From: Candidatus Zixiibacteriota bacterium
GTDB taxonomy: Bacteria; Zixibacteria; MSB-5A5; GN15; JAAZOE01
DNA length: 5,917 nt
Direction: 5' to 3'
Assembly: GCA_028700875.1 (NCBI GenBank)
Contig: JAQVRW010000200.1
Coordinates: 1-5,917 of the forward strand
The notes beneath the pieces are model-generated. The model was not told where the DNA came from. It saw only the letters and a program-made list of their open reading frames with translations, and ran no database searches. Shown piece by piece: positions 1 to 3,979 of the stretch; within the stretch, counting starts at the first letter, position 1, and each line of letters starts with the position of its first letter. A program made the translations under genes and the position numbers.

Positions 1-756
1 GGCCCGGCCGAATTCCGGGACGACTTCCTCGCGCCGGATGAACCCGATGCGGCCGCCGACCGCCCCCGGCGCGCGGGGGATGAAACTGGCGGCGATTTCG
101 GCGAAATCCTTGCCCTCCAGGGCCTGGAGACGAGCTTCCTCCGCCAATTGCTTGATGGAATCATCCGTCCGCTGGGAGACCTTGAATTTGACCAGGATAT
201 GAGCCAGCCGGACTTTGCCGGGCATCTCCGGCAGGGAATCTTTATGTCGGGCGAAGAAATCGTCCACCTCTTGCCGCGATACCGTTATCTTGCTCAACTT
301 GGCGTTGATGATCTTCTGCTTGAGGATCTGGTCGCGGATCTCCGGGCGGTACCGTTTCTCCAGCGAATGCTTGGTCAGCCCCTCGCGCTGCAATTGCTCC
401 ACGAAAGCCTCTTCCGAGGGAAACCGCGAGGCCAGCGAGGCGATATGTTCATCCAGCCCGGCCTGAACTTCCGCATCGCTGGCGGTGATCGATGTGTCGT
501 CCTTGGCCGCCAAAAGAATCAATTCGTCGTTGATCATCTGTTGCAGCATGTCGCGGGCCACTTTATTGGGGTCGATGCCGCTTTGATCTCCCGCCGACAG
601 CATGTACATCTGGACCTGATTGGTCAGCTCGGACGACAGTATGACCCGGTCGCCGACGGCCGCGATGATTTTCTCCACCGTTTCCGCGCCGATCGGGGTG
701 CAAACGAGCACGGCCCCAATAATCATCAGGGCCGTGCCGAATATCGTTGTTCTCAT
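1..756 (-). CDS. surA: SurA-like periplasmic chaperone / parvulin peptidyl-prolyl isomerase (3' part missing)
   Basis: My reading of the reverse strand from the ATG at 756 gives 252 open codons running off the left edge, so the C-terminus is missing. Residues 1-24 form a signal peptide: MRTT, a hydrophobic core, then a cleavage-like IGA before E25. No lipobox is present (the residue before C19 is Val), so the product is probably soluble in the periplasm. Residues 27-160 match a SurA N-terminal domain, with the opening AAVGDRVILSSEL and a QQMINDELILLAA helix. A parvulin domain starts near 181 with RLAHILV (H186) and continues through VGGRIGF and VVPEF before the edge cuts it. SurA proteins are usually about 430 residues, so roughly 40% is absent. 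In the family, SurA escorts unfolded outer-membrane proteins to the Bam complex. The ATG lies six bases after the upstream lipoprotein gene's stop, and AGGCGG overlaps that stop, so translation is probably coupled. PrsA/PpiD-type foldase is the alternative; the soluble signal peptide favours SurA. Confidence 0.88.
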   Translation of the reverse strand, partial: MRTTIFGTALMIIGAVLVCTPIGAETVEKIIAAVGDRVILSSELTNQVQMYMLSAGDQSGIDPNKVARDMLQQMINDELILLAAKDDTSITASDAEVQAGLDEHIASLASRFPSEEAFVEQLQREGLTKHSLEKRYRPEIRDQILKQKIINAKLSKITVSRQEVDDFFARHKDSLPEMPGKVRLAHILVKFKVSQRTDDSIKQLAEEARLQALEGKDFAEIAASFIPRAPGAVGGRIGFIRREEVVPEFGRA

Positions 757-762
757 ATCCGC

Positions 763-2496
763 CTAATTGGTCTGGGTGGTGTCGCGAGACACGTACTTTT
801 CCTTGTCTATGCTCTTGGCCAGCGCGTCGTCGTAGACTTCGATCGTGATCCGCTTGCGCATCTCCTTGATCCAATCATTGTACAACGAATCGCCCTTGGC
901 TTTGCTGAGAACCTCGACGATGCGACCCTTGACCAGATTGAAGGGTTGCAGCTCGGGTTCCAGGCGCTGCTTGACCCAAACGACCGAGAAGCGGCCGAGA
1001 CTCCGGATCGGGCCGGCGACGTCGCCCGCCTTCAGGTTAACCACCGCGTCGAACAGCTCGGGGTATTGGGTCCGGGTCATGACTCCCAATTCGCCGGCGG
1101 CTTCCCGTTTGCCGGGACGCAACGTCTCGCGGGCGGCGATATCCTTGAACTGCTGTTCCGTCCGGATCGTGCTGCGGTATTTCATCGCCATGCCGCTGTC
1201 GGCCACCTGGATTTCGATCAGATTGAACCGCAGGGGGGAGGTGAAATCGGCCGGATGAGTGTCGTAGTACTCCTGGAGTTCACCCTCGTTGACATCGGCT
1301 CCGTAGGGGATGGAATCGTTGCGCATGACGTCGGCCATGGCCAATTCCTTGAACTTGCTCAACTTGTCCTTGTACTCGGGAGTATTTTCCAAACCTTCCG
1401 CTTTGGCTTCCAGCGTCAGAATATTCATGAACGACATCTGGAAGATCATTTCCTTGAGAGAATCTTCTTTATCGAAATCGGGCTGTTTATCCGGCGGCAC
1501 GCGGCGGATGTTGGTCAGGTACTCGCCGATCGTCATCTGCCCGCCGGTGTAACGGCCCAGGATCAAATCCTTCTCTTCTTTGCTCAGTTGGTTGACATCA
1601 AAATTGTTCCGCCACCGGGGAGTGGTGCCGATGGTGTCGGGATACGTGTATTCCAATTTCTTGAGGATGAAATCACAGGTCGGTTTTTCCACCGTGATCG
1701 GATATTTCTTGTGCAACTCATCGGCATACGCCTGCAACAGGGTCCGTTTACGGCGTTCGGTAATGAGCGTACGGATTTGATCCTTGGCTTCGGTGTAGCT
1801 GGGCTGGTGTTCCACCTTGCGGCGATCGACCACCTTGATGACGTGATAGCCGAAATCGGTCTTCACCGGGGCCGAAACTTCGCCGGCCTTCATGCGGAAC
1901 GCCGCCTCCTGGAAATTGTCCACCATTGATCCCCAGGTGAACCAACCCAGGTCCCCCTGATTGCGCTTGGCGCTGGGGTCGGTCGAATACTGGGTCGCCA
2001 GCTCCTCGAAATTGGCGCCGCTTTTCAGCTTGTTCAGGATATCCTGAGCGGTTGATTCGGAGTCGACCAGGATATGGGAGGCCTTGATCTCCTCCCCCAT
2101 GCGCACGTACCAATCCTTGATCTCCGCCTCCGACGGCACCGCCTTGGACATGATATGCTTGTCGAACAATACGTCCAGGAGGAACTTGTCCTTCTCGCCG
2201 TCAACCACGCGCAAAACCTCTTCCTGGTTTCCCAGGTTGTGTTCGTACGCCCCGAGAATAAGCAGGTCCTGGTTGATCATGGTGTCCAACAGCCGCTTCT
2301 TTTCCGTCAACTCCTCGTCGGCGGAATTGAACTTGACCCCGAACCGATTCAGGATGTCATCGAGGTCCTGGGCATAAATCTTCCGGTCGCCCACTTTCGC
2401 GACCAATGTGCCTTCCTTCTTGCTGCAGCCGGACAGGGGAATCAACAGCGCTACGATCAGCAGGGGCAGAAGGATCATTACAGTTTTGCGTCTCAT
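763..2496 (-). CDS. Lipoprotein SurA/PrsA-type peptidyl-prolyl isomerase with a second, degenerate parvulin domain
   Basis: A 577-residue exported foldase, first gene of the minus-strand operon. The N-terminus has RRK, a hydrophobic stretch (7-20) and a lipobox LSGC with acceptor C24. S25 at +2 would allow outer-membrane sorting under the E. coli Lol rule. Residues 31-130 resemble a SurA N-terminal domain (AKVGDRKIYAQDL; DTMINQDLLILGA). A full parvulin domain spans about 136-226: ASHILV with H141, YSTDPSAKRNQGDLGWF, and FGYHVIKVVDRR with H218. Residues 345-418 look like a second SurA_N-type helical segment (TLEAKAEGLENTPEYK; ELQEYYDTHPADF). They are followed at 420-512 by a parvulin-like fold that lacks both histidines (RFNLIEIQV; GELGVM; GRFSVVWVKQ). 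The tail is charged and ends DTTQTN. The start is fixed by GAGGAG five bases upstream. Catalysis or chaperoning in the periplasm is family knowledge; a role in outer-membrane protein assembly is inferred from the surA-like neighbour. Confidence 0.9.
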   Translation of the reverse strand: MRRKTVMILLPLLIVALLIPLSGCSKKEGTLVAKVGDRKIYAQDLDDILNRFGVKFNSADEELTEKKRLLDTMINQDLLILGAYEHNLGNQEEVLRVVDGEKDKFLLDVLFDKHIMSKAVPSEAEIKDWYVRMGEEIKASHILVDSESTAQDILNKLKSGANFEELATQYSTDPSAKRNQGDLGWFTWGSMVDNFQEAAFRMKAGEVSAPVKTDFGYHVIKVVDRRKVEHQPSYTEAKDQIRTLITERRKRTLLQAYADELHKKYPITVEKPTCDFILKKLEYTYPDTIGTTPRWRNNFDVNQLSKEEKDLILGRYTGGQMTIGEYLTNIRRVPPDKQPDFDKEDSLKEMIFQMSFMNILTLEAKAEGLENTPEYKDKLSKFKELAMADVMRNDSIPYGADVNEGELQEYYDTHPADFTSPLRFNLIEIQVADSGMAMKYRSTIRTEQQFKDIAARETLRPGKREAAGELGVMTRTQYPELFDAVVNLKAGDVAGPIRSLGRFSVVWVKQRLEPELQPFNLVKGRIVEVLSKAKGDSLYNDWIKEMRKRITIEVYDDALAKSIDKEKYVSRDTTQTN

Positions 2497-2501
2497 GGTT
2501 T

Positions 2502-2507
2502 CTCCTC
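2502..2507 (-). promoter_or_regulatory. Shine-Dalgarno of the lipoprotein isomerase gene
   Basis: On the minus strand GAGGAG is followed by AAACC and then the ATG at 2496, a five-base spacer. It is the strongest ribosome binding site in the window and fixes the start that yields a complete lipoprotein signal. Confidence 0.85.
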
Positions 2508-2535
2508 AAGCTATCCACTTTGCCCGATATTCTAC

Positions 2536-2553
2536 CTACCGAACACCCGGTAG
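2536..2553 (-). repeat. Leader stem-loop 2 (6-bp arms, 6-base loop)
   Basis: CTACCG (2536-2541) and CGGTAG (2548-2553) are perfect reverse complements around a six-base loop. The element abuts the larger palindrome at 2554-2574 with no gap, so the two helices could stack in the leader RNA of the minus-strand operon. It lies about 30 bases upstream of the Shine-Dalgarno and does not occlude it. No T-run follows on either strand, so it is not a terminator. Confidence 0.6.
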
Positions 2554-2574
2554 TTCCGTCCGAAACGGACGGAA
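2554..2574 (-). repeat. Perfect palindrome with 9-bp arms at the predicted transcription start
   Basis: TTCCGTCCG (2554-2562) and CGGACGGAA (2566-2574) are exact reverse complements separated by AAA. If the promoter at 2581-2609 is right, +1 falls at 2574, so this is the first 21 bases of the mRNA and would fold into a capping hairpin. In DNA form it could equally be an operator overlapping +1. There is no T-run after it, so it is not a terminator. Confidence 0.7.
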
Positions 2575-2580
2575 TCACAA

Positions 2581-2609
2581 AATATAGACCCGGCAACCCG
2601 ATGGGGCAA
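2581..2609 (-). promoter_or_regulatory. Sigma-70-type promoter of the chaperone operon
   Basis: On the minus strand, TTGCCC (2609-2604; 4 of 6 matches to TTGACA) lies 17 bases from TATATT (2586-2581; 5 of 6 to TATAAT), the optimal spacing. The predicted +1 is 2574, giving a 78-base leader before the ATG at 2496. This is the best promoter match I found in the divergent region. It is a consensus match by eye, with no experimental support. Confidence 0.6.
2601..2608 (+). repeat. ATGGGGCA octamer, one of three copies in the divergent region
   Basis: ATGGGGCA occurs here, again at 2758-2765, and inverted at 2743-2750. This copy overlaps the -35 box of the minus-strand promoter. It and the inverted copy share nine bases (ATGGGGCAA). 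Three copies within 165 bases, placed near both gene starts, could be binding sites for a shared regulator, but chance is possible. Confidence 0.4.
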
Positions 2610-2638
2610 GACCTTTTTCCCTTCTTAACGGGTATGAG

Positions 2639-2653
2639 AGGGGATTGTCCCCT
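2639..2653. repeat. Short inverted repeat AGGGGA / TCCCCT
   Basis: AGGGGA (2639-2644) and TCCCCT (2648-2653) flank TTG. The 6-bp arms form a tight hairpin or a small operator-like dyad midway between the divergent genes. No T-run follows and no riboswitch consensus was recognised around it. Confidence 0.4.
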
Positions 2654-2742
2654 GAGAGTGGCGGACGCATCCGATACTTTGTCGGCCGTTTTTCGCCCAA
2701 CTCCATTCGGGCGTATCGGTAACTGCTTCCGCGACATGGCAT

Positions 2743-2765
2743 TGCCCCATGTTTCCAATGGGGCA
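2743..2765 (+). repeat. Inverted repeat with 8-bp arms just upstream of the plus-strand gene
   Basis: TGCCCCAT (2743-2750) and ATGGGGCA (2758-2765) are exact reverse complements around a seven-base loop. The repeat ends 24 bases before the ATG at 2790. It could be an operator or a leader hairpin for the zinc-ribbon gene. The sequence after it (CACGTCC) has no T-run, which argues against a terminator. Confidence 0.55.
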
Positions 2766-2789
2766 CGTCCTTTGCACCGGAATAATGAC

Positions 2790-3026
2790 ATGAGAGTCGG
2801 AGTGGACATAGCCACCTACCCGGTCATCAGGGCTGGCGACTTCTATTATCCCGCCGTGGCCTCGCTGCTATCAATTCTTCACTCCGGCGGGATCATAGTC
2901 ATTTTCAAGTCCCAGGGCCTCATCAGCGAATATGAACAACTCCTCCTGGAAAAACTGGCCGCCGCCTTTCGCGGACGGATCATCGTCGCCGCCGACGGTC
3001 AAGGCACCGACATGCGCATCTCCTGA
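2790..3026 (+). CDS. Unrecognised protein, N-terminal part of a two-frame gene
   Basis: Seventy-eight codons from ATG 2790 to TGA 3024-3026. The product begins MRVGVDIATYPVIRAGDFYY, then has alternating hydrophobic and charged segments (SLLSILHSGGIIVIFKS; EYEQLLLEKLAAAF; GRIIVAADG) that suggest a compact alpha/beta domain. I do not recognise the family. Codon use looks genuine, with many C/G third positions, up to the stop. The upstream ribosome site is weak (CGGAA, about eight bases away). An in-frame ATG at 2634 would add residues that look non-coding, so 2790 is preferred. The next frame carries on as convincing protein straight after this stop, without its own good start. I therefore infer that this is the first third of a roughly 233-residue product, split either by a real +1 frameshift, a mutation or a sequence error. 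A free-standing small protein is the alternative. Confidence 0.55.
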   Translation: MRVGVDIATYPVIRAGDFYYPAVASLLSILHSGGIIVIFKSQGLISEYEQLLLEKLAAAFRGRIIVAADGQGTDMRIS

Positions 3027-3492
3027 TCCGACCGGGGAAGAAGCCATAACCGCCTGCCCGCGATGCGGGCATTCTCTGGAGCAATCCGGCGGTTTGCTGC
3101 TCTGTCCCCGATGCACCGATGCGCTTGGCGACCGCTTCGGAGCCTTGGCCCAATCTCTGGCCGATTTCACTGCCGATACCGACCGAATCGTGATTTCCTG
3201 CCCCGGAGCGACCCTCTATCTTCCCGACAGCGACCAGGTTACCGCGGGGGTCCACTTTTTCGATGGCAATGACCCCTTGCAGGGATACGAAATTATCGGG
3301 CACCCGGTCTATGGCTCCGCCCATGTCGCCCACCGTTGGGTCAAACGGCAGGACGCCCACCTCATCCGACGTTGCCAATCCTGCCAGGATTTGACCGTCC
3401 GGATGCGTCGCAAGGAAGGCCCCGACCTCTTTATTCCCAGCCGCCGACACCCTCGCCCCCAACGTTCATCCCGCCGTTATCCGTCACCGTAA
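2932..3492 (+). CDS. Unrecognised zinc-ribbon-like protein, C-terminal part of the two-frame gene
   Basis: This frame is open from ATG 2932 to TAA 3490-3492, but protein-like sequence begins only near 3025. The first 31 residues (MNNSSWKNWPPPF...) look like an out-of-frame reading of the preceding gene, ATG 2932 has no ribosome site, and no other ATG, GTG or TTG lies before the first cysteines. From 3025 the product reads DPTGEEAITACPRCGHSLEQ, with CPRC, twelve residues, then CPRC: a classic four-cysteine zinc ribbon. About 155 residues in all follow 3025, including a beta-rich middle (RIVISCPGATLYLP; YEIIGHPVYG), another CxxC (RRCQSCQ) and a basic tail (SRRHPRPQRSSRR). Joined to the frame before it by a +1 shift at 3021-3027, it gives one continuous 233-residue protein. 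Zinc binding is inferred from the cysteines; the function is unknown. The first CPRCGH recalls ComF-type ribbons, but no phosphoribosyltransferase domain follows. Confidence 0.55.
   Translation: MNNSSWKNWPPPFADGSSSPPTVKAPTCASPDPTGEEAITACPRCGHSLEQSGGLLLCPRCTDALGDRFGALAQSLADFTADTDRIVISCPGATLYLPDSDQVTAGVHFFDGNDPLQGYEIIGHPVYGSAHVAHRWVKRQDAHLIRRCQSCQDLTVRMRRKEGPDLFIPSRRHPRPQRSSRRYPSP
3021..3027 (+). other. TCC TGA T heptamer, possible +1 frameshift point
   Basis: The upstream frame stops at TGA 3024-3026. Skipping one base after TCC puts GAT (3025-3027) in frame and leads directly into the zinc-ribbon sequence (MRIS-DPTGEEAI). The heptamer equals the +1 shift site of eukaryotic antizyme mRNA. No Shine-Dalgarno-like stimulator of the bacterial prfB kind sits just upstream. 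A plain one-base indel close by explains the same data. Confidence 0.4.
3055..3071 (+). repeat. GC-rich hairpin with 7-bp arms over the first zinc-ribbon cysteines
   Basis: TGCCCGC (3055-3061) and GCGGGCA (3065-3071) are exact reverse complements around GAT. The hairpin begins 28 bases after the TGA at 3024-3026, farther than usual for a frameshift stimulator. It also encodes CPRCG, so it may be only a by-product of coding. Confidence 0.4.
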
Positions 3493-3622
3493 AATACCGG
3501 ACTGTCAGCCCCTTTCCACCCCGATCGGCTTTTGTAAAACATTGTCTTTTAAAAAGATAGCGTCATCTCTTTTTTGCCCGAAAGCTGTTTTTTTCTTGCC
3601 GATTATGGCACCAAAGGTTATC
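3493..3622 (+). other. AT-rich intergenic gap before dciA
   Basis: This stretch is far richer in A+T than its neighbours: 3529-3610 is about one third G+C by eye. It contains T-runs at 3570-3575 and 3588-3594. Such composition is typical of a promoter or leader for the dciA-gyrB pair, yet I found no -35/-10 pair with good spacing. A weak AT-stem around 3551-3575 precedes the first T-run but is too poor to call a terminator. Confidence 0.45.
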
Positions 3623-3979
3623 ATGAATGGTTACAGTATGGAGATGCCGTTGAGTAAAAACGCCGCCCGTTTGGGCGATGTCATCGATGCCATCGTGGGC
3701 TCTTTGGGCCAGGGGAAAAATTTCCATGGCTGGCGAATGGTCTCGCGATGGCCGGAAATCGTGGGGCCGCAATTGGCCCGATGCTCACGCGCCGTGCGAT
3801 TTGCTGATGGCATCCTGTATGTGGCCGTTACCGGCGATGCCTGGCGGCAGGAACTCGAAATGGATCTGGAACATATTCTCGGGAAGATTCACGCCCTGCC
3901 CGGTGGCAAGGCCGTGGAAAGAATCATCCTGAGGTCCGGATCGTACCTGGAGCATGATGATGAGCGAAATGACGGTTGA
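3623..3979 (+). CDS. dciA: DciA (DUF721), replicative helicase loading factor
   Basis: A 118-residue protein. Its core matches the DUF721 pattern: GDVIDAIVGSLG near residue 18, then WRMVSRWPEIVGPQLARCSR (37-56) with the conserved W..IVG, then DGILYVAVTGDAWRQELEM (62-80) and the terminal HILGKIHAL / VERIILR helix and strand. DciA proteins interact with the replicative helicase DnaB and help place it on DNA in bacteria that lack DnaC or DnaI. The start is uncertain: ATG 3623 has AAAGG five bases upstream, ATG 3605 and TTG 3542 lie in frame upstream, and ATG 3638 and 3644 downstream. The longer versions add non-conserved residues. The 3' end overlaps gyrB by 20 bases in another frame, matching the common dciA-gyrB gene order. 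recF, often found upstream, is not here. Identification is by recognisable motifs. Confidence 0.87.
   Translation: MNGYSMEMPLSKNAARLGDVIDAIVGSLGQGKNFHGWRMVSRWPEIVGPQLARCSRAVRFADGILYVAVTGDAWRQELEMDLEHILGKIHALPGGKAVERIILRSGSYLEHDDERNDG
3949..3952 (+). promoter_or_regulatory. Ribosome binding site deciding the gyrB start
   Basis: GGAG inside the dciA coding sequence is followed by three in-frame ATGs at 3954, 3957 and 3960, with spacers of one, four and seven bases. Only the last is well spaced, so 3960 is the preferred start. Its position within dciA implies that ribosomes translating dciA can feed gyrB. Confidence 0.6.

Larger units (their letters stand above)
2497..2789. other. Divergent intergenic control region, no gene
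   Basis: These 293 bases separate the minus-strand chaperone operon from the plus-strand zinc-ribbon gene. They hold the minus-strand promoter, two leader hairpins, two further inverted repeats and three ATGGGGCA copies. Open frames crossing it on either strand read as arbitrary protein and lack ribosome sites. I see no convincing -35/-10 pair for the plus strand, although one is expected here. Confidence 0.7.

Noticed and set aside
13..19. Lipoprotein signal in the SurA-like protein around C19
   Set aside because: These are residue positions. The residue before the cysteine is Val, not Gly, Ala or Ser, and a good signal peptidase I site follows at A24.
148..1929. A 593-codon open frame on the plus strand across both isomerase genes
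   Set aside because: It is the antisense shadow of the isomerase genes. Those genes show signal peptides, SurA_N and parvulin motifs and ribosome sites, while the plus-strand product shows no recognisable motif.
2632..2665. GGGG...CCCCTGAGAGTGG, resembling the CTGAGA core of a TPP riboswitch
   Set aside because: The conserved ACCC...GAACCTGATC and TAATACCAGCG-type segments do not follow, and no thiamine gene is downstream.
2634..2789. In-frame upstream start (ATG 2634) extending the zinc-ribbon gene
   Set aside because: The extra residues look non-coding, the stretch overlaps the inverted repeats, and MRVGVDIA at 2790 is a typical N-terminus.
2980..3462. A 160-codon minus-strand frame opposite the zinc-ribbon gene that looks fairly protein-like
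   Set aside because: It has the same codon-aligned mirror relation as the gyrB shadow, lacks a ribosome site, and its end decays into arginine runs. The plus frame has the paired CxxC motifs.
3551..3575. AAAAAGAT ... ATCTC followed by T6 as an intrinsic terminator
   Set aside because: The stem is almost all A-T with a bulge and would be too weak. It may be only promoter-like AT richness.
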